From Putridiphycobacter sp045110285 (GTDB lineage: Bacteria > Bacteroidota > Bacteroidia > Flavobacteriales_D > Crocinitomicaceae), in NCBI GenBank assembly GCA_045110285.1, contig JBGCGA010000107.1:1-17763 (forward strand): a stretch of 17,763 nt of DNA. The letters are read 5' to 3'. The translations under genes were made by a program, and so were the position numbers. Positions within the stretch are counted from its first letter, which is position 1, and the number at the start of each line of letters is the position of its first letter. This document shows positions 7,408 through 14,700 of this stretch, one piece after another. The notes under the pieces were generated by a model. The model made no database searches. It had not been told where the DNA came from and was given only the letters and a program-made list of their open reading frames with translations.

Positions 7408-8241
7408 ATGAATTACATCAAAATCATCATCATAGCCATAGTTACTCTTGGTTTCTTCTCTTGCGAAGAAGTCATTGAACTCCCACTTAACAATGCCAAT
7501 CAAAAAATTGTTGTAGAAGGTTTTACCTCAAACATTGAAGGAAGGAACTTCATCAAACTGACCAAAACGAGCAATGTTTATACAACCAATAACTTTGAAA
7601 CAGTATCAAATGCAGAGGTAATTATTACAGACAGTGACGGTATTAACTACGTATTTACGGAGGACCCAGAAGATTTAGGTGTTTATGTTCTACCAGGCTA
7701 CAAAGTTGAACCAAACAAAACATATACCTTAAAAGTCACGTCAGGTGACGAGGTAATTACGGGTGTTAGTCAAAGCTCTTTTGAGCCAAATTTAGACATT
7801 TTATTGGCTGGCAAAAAAGGGCAAGTTCAGGAATTTCTTCCAGAAGATTTGCAGGATGGACTTTCATTCTTTCCAGATGATCTTAGATTAGTCTTTTATT
7901 TATTTTCAGATCCAGAACCAGTTGGAGATAATTATAGAATTATTGCTTATGTAAATGGAGAAAGGGAGGACGATATGTACATTGCCAATGATGTATTGAG
8001 CTCAGGGCAGCCCATTGGAGGCGTGCTATTCGGAACTGATGTTGATTCAACAGACACTGTACATATTGAACTTTTGACAATGGATAATGCCAATTATGAT
8101 TATTTCTTCTCATTGGTTAACAACACCAGCACGGGGCCTTTTGCTGCCACACCGTCAAATCCTGTTTCAAATTTAACCGATAATGCACTCGGTTATTTTG
8201 GAGCCTATTTGATGGATACTGTAACTACTGTGGCATTTTAA
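7408..8241 (+). CDS. DUF4249-family lipoprotein, partner of the upstream receptor
   Basis: A 277-aa lipoprotein. The signal peptide ends in the lipobox LGFFSC with Cys19 as the acylated residue. The acidic EE right after the Cys resembles the export signals that send Bacteroidota lipoproteins to the cell surface; this is an inference. The body matches the DUF4249 pattern: EEVIELPLNNANQKIVVEGF near the start, a beta-rich domain with VSNAEVIITDSDG and YKVEPNKTYTLKVTSG, and a later segment with DNYRIIAYVNG and MDNANYDYFFSLVNN. The family has no assigned biochemical role but is repeatedly coded beside TonB-dependent receptors. Only 4 nt separate it from the receptor, so they are almost certainly cotranscribed. 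A role as extracellular lid or ligand-capture partner is likely but unproven. Confidence 0.88.
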   Translation: MNYIKIIIIAIVTLGFFSCEEVIELPLNNANQKIVVEGFTSNIEGRNFIKLTKTSNVYTTNNFETVSNAEVIITDSDGINYVFTEDPEDLGVYVLPGYKVEPNKTYTLKVTSGDEVITGVSQSSFEPNLDILLAGKKGQVQEFLPEDLQDGLSFFPDDLRLVFYLFSDPEPVGDNYRIIAYVNGEREDDMYIANDVLSSGQPIGGVLFGTDVDSTDTVHIELLTMDNANYDYFFSLVNNTSTGPFAATPSNPVSNLTDNALGYFGAYLMDTVTTVAF

Positions 8242-8308
8242 TTTACCAAAAAAGCTTAATTGAATTCACTTATTGATCAGAACAAAAAAACAATCCCAAT
8301 TTTATTTT

Positions 8309-8316
8309 TAATTTAG
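8309..8316 (+). promoter_or_regulatory. Possible -7 box for the ftsX cluster
   Basis: TAATTTAG agrees with TAnnTTTG at five of six fixed positions and ends 12 nt before the ftsX ATG. It is a weak call in AT-rich DNA; no terminator is visible between the DUF4249 gene and ftsX, so readthrough is also possible. Confidence 0.3.
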
Positions 8317-8328
8317 CGCAGTTATATC

Positions 8329-9213
8329 ATGACTAAACGAGTTAAGAATACTAAAAATGGATTAAAAACAGCCTATGCATCTACAATTGTAGGCATAGTT
8401 TTGGTCCTTTCTGTTCTGGGAATTAGTGCATGGTTAGTATTGGGAATTAACTCCCTAAAAGACTCTAAAATAGAAGAACTCGAAGTTGATTTATTTTTTG
8501 ATCACCAAGTTAATGAACTAGACTTGAAATTAATTGAAGCGGAATTGAGCGAAAAACCTTACGTCAAAAAAGCATTTTACAGATCAGCTGAAGAAGCTTG
8601 GGAAATTACAAAAGCCTTTGTAGGCGACAGTGCATTGCAAGTGATCGGAAACGAAAACCCTTTAAATCATTCCGTGATCCTGAATTTAAAAAACAACTAT
8701 GTAGTGCTTGACAGCATGAAACAAATTGAAAAAGAACTCCTAGCAACATATGACGGGCAAATTTTGGAGGTTAACTATAGAGAAGAAGCTTTTAAAGACA
8801 TCAATATTAATGTTAAGAAACTCCTTTACTTTATTCTCTTCGTCGCTATTCTCCTTTTACTAGTTGCCATAGCATTAATTAATAACACCATTCGTTTAGC
8901 GCTGTATTCCAAGCGATTTACAATAAAAACAATGCAACTAGTTGGAGCTACTCCCCGTTTTATTCGTAAGCCATTTATATGGCAAGCCATTTGGCAGGGC
9001 CTTATTTCTGGTTTGTTAGCGGGAGCTGTTGTATTTGGATTTTTGCTGTTACTAGAACAGTTCATACCGCAGATTATTCACATGACAGATATTAAATTAT
9101 ATTTAATAGTTTTGAGTGCAATTATATTATTTGGAATACTAATTACCGTAATGTCTACTAGCATAGCCTTAAAAAAGTACTTAAGAATGAAGCTAGACAG
9201 TCTGTACGGATAA
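8329..9213 (+). CDS. ftsX: Cell-division protein FtsX
   Basis: FtsX is the membrane half of the FtsEX ABC-type complex, which sits at the divisome and passes ATP-driven conformational change to peptidoglycan hydrolases or their activators outside the membrane. The 294-aa product has the typical layout: a cytoplasmic start, TM1 around residues 17-39, a large extracytoplasmic domain (about 40-162) with the family-like KPYVKKAFYRSAEEAWE, then three membrane segments near 165-187, 213-243 and 255-280. Between TM2 and TM3 is the loop NNTIRLALYSKRFTIKTMQLVGAT, the conserved region that contacts FtsE. ftsE is not adjacent. The gene opens a tight run with DUF3098 (10 nt downstream), uppP and truB. 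Confidence 0.95.
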   Translation: MTKRVKNTKNGLKTAYASTIVGIVLVLSVLGISAWLVLGINSLKDSKIEELEVDLFFDHQVNELDLKLIEAELSEKPYVKKAFYRSAEEAWEITKAFVGDSALQVIGNENPLNHSVILNLKNNYVVLDSMKQIEKELLATYDGQILEVNYREEAFKDININVKKLLYFILFVAILLLLVAIALINNTIRLALYSKRFTIKTMQLVGATPRFIRKPFIWQAIWQGLISGLLAGAVVFGFLLLLEQFIPQIIHMTDIKLYLIVLSAIILFGILITVMSTSIALKKYLRMKLDSLYG

Positions 9214-9223
9214 AAATAAAAAA

Positions 9224-9457
9224 ATGAGTAAAGACAATTTTGTATTTGGGAAGGACAATAAAATGTTCATTATTATTGGATTTGTAATCACCCTAATAGG
9301 GTTTCTTTTAATGATGGGTGGAGGTTCAGACGACCCAACAGTGTTCAATGGAGAAGAATTATTCAGTCCGGTTAGAATTACAGTAGCACCATTTTTAGTA
9401 ATTATTGGCTACTTGGTAGTGCTTTATGGCATTATGAAAAAACGTAAGGTCAAGTAA
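9224..9457 (+). CDS. DUF3098 small membrane protein
   Basis: A 77-aa protein with two membrane helices (about residues 13-32 and 50-70) joined by a polar loop GGGSDDPTVFNGEELFSPVR, and a basic tail MKKRKVK. The FVFGKDNKMFIIIGFVITLIGFLLM start and the loop with FSPVRITVAP fit DUF3098, a Bacteroidota family of unknown function. It is usually found between ftsX and uppP as here, with 10 nt and 5 nt gaps. Context suggests a role in envelope or division, though nothing in its sequence indicates catalysis. Confidence 0.9.
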   Translation: MSKDNFVFGKDNKMFIIIGFVITLIGFLLMMGGGSDDPTVFNGEELFSPVRITVAPFLVIIGYLVVLYGIMKKRKVK

Positions 9458-9462
9458 ATAAT

Positions 9463-10254
9463 ATGTCAATATTAGAGGCAATAATTCTTGGAATAATTCA
9501 AGGGTTAACAGAATTTCTGCCAGTCAGCAGTAGCGGTCATTTGGAATTAGCAAAATTTATAATGGGTAATGATTCTCTACCCAAAGAAAGTATGCTAATG
9601 ACAGTTGTTTTGCATTTTGCAACTGCTTTGAGTACCGTTGTGATTTTTAGAAAAGACATTGCAGAAATTATTAAAGGACTTTTTCAATTCAAATGGAACG
9701 ACGAGTTTAAATTCTCATTAAAAATTGTGCTATCAATGATTCCTGCAGCAATTATTGGTGTTGCTTTTAACGATCAAATTGAAGCATTTTTTAACGGTAA
9801 AATTCTACTTGTTGGCAGTATGCTTTTAGTAACAGGTGGTTTATTACTTTTAGCAGATAAAGCTAAAAACACAAATGAATCTGTTGGTTTTGGGCATTCG
9901 TTAATCATTGGCATTTCACAAGCCATTGCCATTTTACCTGGCATATCTCGTTCAGGTGCCACAATATCAACTTCAGTTTTATTGGGAATTGACAGAGAAA
10001 AAGCAGCTCGTTTTTCATTTTTAATGGTAGTTCCTTTAATTTTTGGCAAAATTGCAAAAGATGTTATGAGTGATGAATTTACTACATCATCAATTAGTGC
10101 CGTAAACTTATCGGTGGGATTTATTTTTGCGTTTTTAACAGGTCTTTTGGCATGTACTTGGATGATAAAACTTGTTAAGCGATCAAAGCTTTCATACTTC
10201 TCGTTCTATTGCTTTATTGTAGGTGCCATTGCTATTATTTACGCAATTTATTAA
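9463..10254 (+). CDS. uppP: Undecaprenyl-diphosphate phosphatase
   Basis: UppP (BacA type) removes a phosphate from undecaprenyl pyrophosphate so the lipid carrier can be reused in peptidoglycan and other glycan assembly; overexpression of this family gives bacitracin resistance. The 263-aa polytopic membrane protein carries both signature motifs: GLTEFLPVSSSGHLE near residues 14-28, with the catalytic Glu, Ser and His, and PGISRSGATIS from residue 159, with the conserved Arg. Length is normal. The start is the family-typical MSILEAIILGIIQ. It begins 5 nt after the DUF3098 gene and ends 3 nt before truB, so one transcript is likely. Confidence 0.97.
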   Translation: MSILEAIILGIIQGLTEFLPVSSSGHLELAKFIMGNDSLPKESMLMTVVLHFATALSTVVIFRKDIAEIIKGLFQFKWNDEFKFSLKIVLSMIPAAIIGVAFNDQIEAFFNGKILLVGSMLLVTGGLLLLADKAKNTNESVGFGHSLIIGISQAIAILPGISRSGATISTSVLLGIDREKAARFSFLMVVPLIFGKIAKDVMSDEFTTSSISAVNLSVGFIFAFLTGLLACTWMIKLVKRSKLSYFSFYCFIVGAIAIIYAIY

Positions 10255-10257
10255 TTC

Positions 10258-10971
10258 ATGGATAAAATTTTTGATTTCAAGACAGGCGAAATTCTGCTCG
10301 TTGATAAACCGTTAGACTGGACTTCGTTTGCAGTGGTTAATAAACTGCGTTGGAAAATAAAAAATCGACTTGGAGTAAAAAAAATTAAGGTAGGTCATGC
10401 CGGTACTCTAGACCCCCTTGCTAGTGGTTTACTCATTTTATGTACAGGTAAAAAAACGAAAGAAATTGAAACATTTCAGGGTCTAGAAAAAGTTTACTCT
10501 GGCAGTATTACCCTTGGTGCCACTCGCCCATCCTATGACATGGAAACAGAAATTGACCAAACATTTGAAACCAAACATATAACCGGAGATTTAATTAAGC
10601 AAACAGCTGCAGGAATGCAAGGTGAAGTTGACCAAATGCCACCTATATTTTCAGCAAAAAAGGTAAACGGGCAAACAGCTTACAAACTAGCTCGAAAAGG
10701 TGAAGAGGTTAATCTTAAACCCAAACGCATAGAAATCAAAGAATTCAAAATAACATGCATTAAGGGCAATGCTGTACATTTTATGATTACTTGTTCTAAG
10801 GGAACGTATATCCGCAGTATTGCTCATGACTTTGGAAAAGCACTTCATTCTGGAGCTTATCTATCTTCATTAAGGAGAGAGGCCATTGGCGAATTTAATG
10901 TTGCTGACAGTAAATCGATTGAAGAATGGATAGAAACCATTGTTAAGAGTGAAATTATTGAAGCGCAATAG
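10258..10971 (+). CDS. truB: tRNA pseudouridine-55 synthase
   Basis: TruB converts U55 in the T-psi-C loop of tRNAs to pseudouridine and also acts as a tRNA-folding chaperone. The 237-aa product contains the catalytic segment VGHAGTLDPLASGLLILC, with the nucleophilic Asp at residue 52, then the family motifs VYSGSITLGATRPSYDMETE, MPPIFSAKKVNGQTAYKLAR and CSKGTYIRSIAHDFG. The N-terminus GEILLVDKPLDWTSFAVVNKLRWKIK is typical of the Bacteroidota branch, which has a short C-terminus without a PUA domain. It begins 3 nt after uppP. A new promoter follows directly, so truB probably ends this transcription unit, although no hairpin terminator is visible. Confidence 0.97.
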   Translation: MDKIFDFKTGEILLVDKPLDWTSFAVVNKLRWKIKNRLGVKKIKVGHAGTLDPLASGLLILCTGKKTKEIETFQGLEKVYSGSITLGATRPSYDMETEIDQTFETKHITGDLIKQTAAGMQGEVDQMPPIFSAKKVNGQTAYKLARKGEEVNLKPKRIEIKEFKITCIKGNAVHFMITCSKGTYIRSIAHDFGKALHSGAYLSSLRREAIGEFNVADSKSIEEWIETIVKSEIIEAQ

Positions 10972-10992
10972 GTCAAATTTAAATCAAGTTTC

Positions 10993-11000
10993 TATATTTG
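10993..11000 (+). promoter_or_regulatory. Bacteroidota-type -7 box for the zinc-ribbon gene; fixes its start
   Basis: TATATTTG matches TAnnTTTG exactly. An in-frame ATG at 10998 overlaps this box, so a transcript started here (around 11006-11008) could not contain it; the next ATG at 11034 must be the start. No -33 TTG is clear. Confidence 0.6.
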
Positions 11001-11033
11001 TTCCTAAATCGTTTTATAAACCTTTTATTTCCT

Positions 11034-11384
11034 ATGAAAAATTGTCCAAAATGTCAAAAAGATTTTGAAGGTCGGTCTAATCAAAAGTTTTGTAGCCCTA
11101 AATGTAAAAATGCTTTCCATAACACCGAAAACAAAGCAAAGGAGCAACATGTAAAGCACATTAACAGAGCTTTACACAAAAACTGGACGACCTTACAAAA
11201 AGTATTCGAAATTTACAGAAGCTCGCCTATTAAGAAAGAAGTACTTAATGCGTATGGATTTGACGATAAATACCATACTCATATATATAAAAGCCCGAAT
11301 GGTGAAAGTTACAATATGGTATACGATATGGCTTTTAAACCCTATTTTGATGATCAAATACAAATAGTAAAACTAGACGATTAA
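11034..11384 (+). CDS. Small zinc-ribbon protein, unknown function
   Basis: The 116-aa protein begins MKNCPKCQKDFEGRSNQKFC and continues SPKCKNAFHN, placing four Cys at residues 4, 7, 20 and 24 (CxxC then CxxxC), a compact N-terminal zinc ribbon of a type seen in short Bacteroidota proteins. The rest (about 30-116) is mostly helical and basic up to residue 70, with a final FKPYFDDQIQIVKLDD strand segment; no enzymatic motif is recognised. I chose this start because the ribbon follows directly, because a -7 promoter box overlaps the upstream alternative ATG at 10998, and because that alternative would add a stretch unlike the family. It lies 62 nt after truB and 10 nt before the peptidase gene, so the peptidase may be cotranscribed. 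Nucleic-acid or protein binding is plausible but unproven. Confidence 0.85.
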   Translation: MKNCPKCQKDFEGRSNQKFCSPKCKNAFHNTENKAKEQHVKHINRALHKNWTTLQKVFEIYRSSPIKKEVLNAYGFDDKYHTHIYKSPNGESYNMVYDMAFKPYFDDQIQIVKLDD

Positions 11385-11394
11385 CCTTATTTTT

Positions 11395-14196
11395 ATGAAG
11401 CAACTATTAGTTTGCTTGGCTGTTACTGCTTCACTGTCAGTTTTTGCTCAAGATAGCACCAAAAAGGTGATTAACAATCAAACTTATGATATTTGGAATT
11501 CAATCCAAAATGTAGTTTGGAGTAAAAACGGCGATTATATTTCTTACAGAATAGGCGCTCCTAAAGCGGATCAATGGCTGTATCTTCAAAATTCAAAATC
11601 TTTAAAAAAAGATTCAATTCTAAAGGGAGAAGGCATTGAATTTAATTCAAATTCAAAGTATGCTGTATTTAATATTACTGCAGGTTATGATACCATAAGA
11701 GCACTAAAGTTGAAGGATACTAAACCTAGTAAATTTCCGAAAGATTCGTTAGGGATTATATGGTTAGGTAAGGATTCCATTCTAAAAATTGCTTCTGTTA
11801 ATTCCTTTGAATTGGCCAAGGAAGGAAACTGGATGGCCTACTTAAGTTCAGAAGATACAAGAGCCGAATGCCCAACATATAAAAAATGGCAGATTTTTAA
11901 GAAAAAGAAAAAATGTGACCGTCCCAAAACAACTGGTAAATCGTTAGCGGTTTTCAATCCTTTAACTGGTGATAAAACAATAATTCATCAAGTAGTCAAC
12001 TATCGATTTAATAAACCAGGCACTTCCCTATTCTACTCCACAAGTGAAAAAGGAGGTAGTGATACGTTAAGTTTATTCCAAATAGATTTAAAAACTAAAA
12101 AAGTATCTAGTATTATTGAAAATCAACTGGCAATCAGTTCATTTACTATTGACGAAAGTGGTAATCAAGTAGCATTTACCACCACAACTGACACTAACAA
12201 AATTAAGACCTTCCACTTAGCATATTGGACAATAGGTAATGAAAAAGCTACCATTATTGTTGATACAAATTCAACAGGAATTAAAGATAATTGGGCTGTT
12301 TCAGAATATAGCAATACATACTTTTCAAAAGATGGAAAATCAGTGTTTTTTGGCACTAATTCAATTGTAGAGCAGGAGCCAAAGGATACATTACTATCAT
12401 CAGAAAAAGCTAAACTAGATGTATGGTCTTGGACCGATAAGCAAATTCAACCACAGCAATTAAGGAGGGTGAAACGTAAAAAAAAGGAGACGTTTACAAC
12501 AATAGTTAACCTTAGTACGAGTCAAATTACACATTTAGAAACTGAAGAAAATGAATCAGTTTTTGTGAATGCAGAACTTAATCGGACGGTAGCATTAGGT
12601 AGAAATACCAATAATTATCTTAAATCAAATTCGTGGGACTTTCCTTGGAAAGCAGATTACTTTATTGTGGATTTAGTTAGTGGTCAAAAAAAGGAAATGC
12701 TCAATAAACAAGCTTATTTTCCGTCACTTTCACCTTCAGGAAATTACCTAGTGTGGTATAATGGAGCCGACAGCTGCTGGATGAGCACTTCAATTGAAAA
12801 CAACACCTCTGTAAATCTAACAAAAAACATTAACGACTTATTTTACTCCGATAATAATGGAAATCCGTCTGACCCTTATCCCGAAGGTGCAATTGGATGG
12901 ACAAATAAAAATGGAGTGGAAAGAATTTTAATAAAAAGTAAACACGATATCCATGAATTTAATCCTACTAATATTTCCGACCAAACCATAATTACAAAAG
13001 GATTAGGTAAAACTAACCTAGTAAAATACACGTTACTGAACTTTGAGGAGGACTCAACCTATATTAATGTTAGTCGTTGTTTTTTTAAAGGTGTTGATCA
13101 ATTAAGTAAAAATGAGTTTATCATAAAAAATAGTGATTTTACTCGACCATACTTAGCTGGTGCTCACAAAATACTCGATATTAGAAAAGCTCCAGAATCT
13201 AAAGATATTTCATTTCGAGTAATGACTGTTAGCGCTTATCCAAATCTTTATTTAACTGATTTTGATTTTTCAAAAAAACGTGTTTTAACAAATGCGAATC
13301 CGCAACAAACGGACTACAATTGGGCTACCGTTGAGCAAGTGAGGTGGGAGTCGTACAAAGGTCTGGAATTACAAGGCTTACTTTATAAACCAGAAGACTT
13401 TGACCCGTCTAAAAAGTACCCCATGATTGTTTATTTTTATGAAAAAAATGATGACAGACTTCATTCCTATTATAGTCCTAAACCAACAGCATCCATTGTT
13501 TTTCCAACAGAATATGCCAGCAATGGCTACTTAGTCTTTATCCCTAACATTCTTTATACTCCTGGCCATCCAGCACAATCAGCTTTTGACTGCATAGTAA
13601 GTGGTACAGATTATTTAACTGAAAAATACAACTGGATTGACAGCAATAAACTAGCACTGCAAGGACAAAGTTGGGGTGGATACCAGACTGCTCAACTAAT
13701 AACAATGACCGACAAATATGCCTGTGGAATGGCAGGGGCTCCTGTAAGTAACATGTTTTCTGCCTATGGCGGAATTCGTTGGGGAAGCGGAATGAGTAGA
13801 ATGTTTCAGTATGAAAAAACACAAAGTAGAATTGGTTGCACAATTTGGGATTGCCCAGAATTGTATATTGAAAACTCACCTATTTTTGGCTTGCCAAAAG
13901 TAAGTACACCACTGTTAATTATGCACAACGATAATGACGGGGCAGTTCCGTGGTATCAAGGAATAGAAATGTTTATGGGCTTGAGAAGACTTGAAAAACC
14001 AGTTTGGATGCTTAACTATAATGGTGATCAGCATAATTTGATGCAAAATGCCAACCGTGAAGACTTAAGCTTGAGAATGCGTCAATTTTTTGACTACTAT
14101 TTGAAAGATGAACCAATGCCTTTGTGGATGAAAAATGGCGTTCCAGCGGTTGAAAAAGGCAATCCGTCTAATTTACAGCTAGAATCAGTGGATTAA
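11395..14196 (+). CDS. S9-family (prolyl oligopeptidase) peptidase, secreted
   Basis: A 933-aa serine peptidase of clan SC family S9, which typically cleaves short peptides, often after proline or as a dipeptidyl peptidase. A signal peptide (residues 1-19, ending LSVFAQ) sends it to the periplasm. Residues about 30-640 form the beta-propeller part that restricts access to large substrates; it contains two Lys/Arg-rich patches (KKKKKCDRPK and RRVKRKKK). The alpha/beta-hydrolase domain follows from about 645 (WATVEQVRWESYKGLELQGL). The triad is readable: Ser759 in GQSWGGYQ, Asp848 in MHNDNDGAVPW, His880 in GDQHNLMQ. There is no C-terminal T9SS sorting domain, so it is probably periplasmic or membrane-associated, not surface-delivered. 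It follows the zinc-ribbon gene by 10 nt. The large size is normal for this Bacteroidota subgroup. The substrate is not known. Confidence 0.95.
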   Translation: MKQLLVCLAVTASLSVFAQDSTKKVINNQTYDIWNSIQNVVWSKNGDYISYRIGAPKADQWLYLQNSKSLKKDSILKGEGIEFNSNSKYAVFNITAGYDTIRALKLKDTKPSKFPKDSLGIIWLGKDSILKIASVNSFELAKEGNWMAYLSSEDTRAECPTYKKWQIFKKKKKCDRPKTTGKSLAVFNPLTGDKTIIHQVVNYRFNKPGTSLFYSTSEKGGSDTLSLFQIDLKTKKVSSIIENQLAISSFTIDESGNQVAFTTTTDTNKIKTFHLAYWTIGNEKATIIVDTNSTGIKDNWAVSEYSNTYFSKDGKSVFFGTNSIVEQEPKDTLLSSEKAKLDVWSWTDKQIQPQQLRRVKRKKKETFTTIVNLSTSQITHLETEENESVFVNAELNRTVALGRNTNNYLKSNSWDFPWKADYFIVDLVSGQKKEMLNKQAYFPSLSPSGNYLVWYNGADSCWMSTSIENNTSVNLTKNINDLFYSDNNGNPSDPYPEGAIGWTNKNGVERILIKSKHDIHEFNPTNISDQTIITKGLGKTNLVKYTLLNFEEDSTYINVSRCFFKGVDQLSKNEFIIKNSDFTRPYLAGAHKILDIRKAPESKDISFRVMTVSAYPNLYLTDFDFSKKRVLTNANPQQTDYNWATVEQVRWESYKGLELQGLLYKPEDFDPSKKYPMIVYFYEKNDDRLHSYYSPKPTASIVFPTEYASNGYLVFIPNILYTPGHPAQSAFDCIVSGTDYLTEKYNWIDSNKLALQGQSWGGYQTAQLITMTDKYACGMAGAPVSNMFSAYGGIRWGSGMSRMFQYEKTQSRIGCTIWDCPELYIENSPIFGLPKVSTPLLIMHNDNDGAVPWYQGIEMFMGLRRLEKPVWMLNYNGDQHNLMQNANREDLSLRMRQFFDYYLKDEPMPLWMKNGVPAVEKGNPSNLQLESVD

Positions 14197-14209
14197 TTTC
14201 TTTTTTTCA

Positions 14210-14217
14210 TAACTTTA
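14210..14217 (+). promoter_or_regulatory. Possible -7 box for the small T9SS protein
   Basis: TAACTTTA agrees with TAnnTTTG at five of six fixed positions and ends 14 nt before the ATG at 14232. Weak on its own in AT-rich DNA. Confidence 0.28.
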
Positions 14218-14231
14218 CCTACAGTCTTTTT

Positions 14232-14570
14232 ATGAAAAAATTAATTGCAATACTCATTTTAATGTCAGGTGTCTCTTTCGGCAGTTTTGCCCAAGATATT
14301 GCAAAAATTCCAAATGCCATTACACCTAATAATGATGGCATAAATGATGTGCTAGTTATCAGAACAGTAGGCGTTGAGGCTCTGGCTGTTACAATATACA
14401 ATCGATATGGTAGCGTTGTATATCGCTACTTTGGCCTAAACGGAACGTGGGATGGTCACAATCATGCTGGAGAACCTTGCGTGGATGGCGTTTACTTTGT
14501 TGTGGCCGAATGCACAATGCCAGATGGCTCAAAGGCAGTAATTGACCAGCACGTTACTTTGCTGAGGTAG
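14232..14570 (+). CDS. Mini-protein: signal peptide plus T9SS type B sorting domain
   Basis: The 112-aa product has a Sec signal peptide (residues 1-21, MKKLIAILILMSGVSFGSFAQ) followed within about five residues by a complete gliding-motility-associated C-terminal domain (CHU_C, T9SS type B). The signature is clear: IPNAITPNNDGINDVLVIR, IYNRYGSVVY, NGTWDGHNHAGEPC, VDGVYFVV and a terminal HVTLLR. This domain normally ends very large adhesins or enzymes and steers them through the type IX secretion system to the cell surface. Here there is no passenger. It may be a small surface or secreted protein, the remnant of a longer gene, or a piece that interacts with the secretion machinery. The intact signal peptide directly fused to the domain argues against simple 5' truncation. 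It lies 35 nt after the S9 peptidase gene. Confidence 0.9.
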   Translation: MKKLIAILILMSGVSFGSFAQDIAKIPNAITPNNDGINDVLVIRTVGVEALAVTIYNRYGSVVYRYFGLNGTWDGHNHAGEPCVDGVYFVVAECTMPDGSKAVIDQHVTLLR

Positions 14571-14700
14571 TTCAAATCGCAACCATTCAATCTTTTCTTT
14601 ATCAAAAATGCAATTCAGCATCCTAAAATAACAGTTCAGCAAATTCCACTTTTTATTTGAAAATTTGCGCTTTATCATTGCCTAAACAAAACATCACGCA

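Noticed and set aside
13544..13879. A 111-codon - strand frame inside the S9 peptidase gene
   Set aside because: It is antisense to the catalytic domain, which has a clear triad in the + frame; no independent features.
14639..14668. GCAAATT and AATTTGC inverted repeat before the second receptor gene
   Set aside because: Only 7 bp of AT-rich arms with a 16-nt loop; such repeats are expected by chance in this composition, and no T tract follows.
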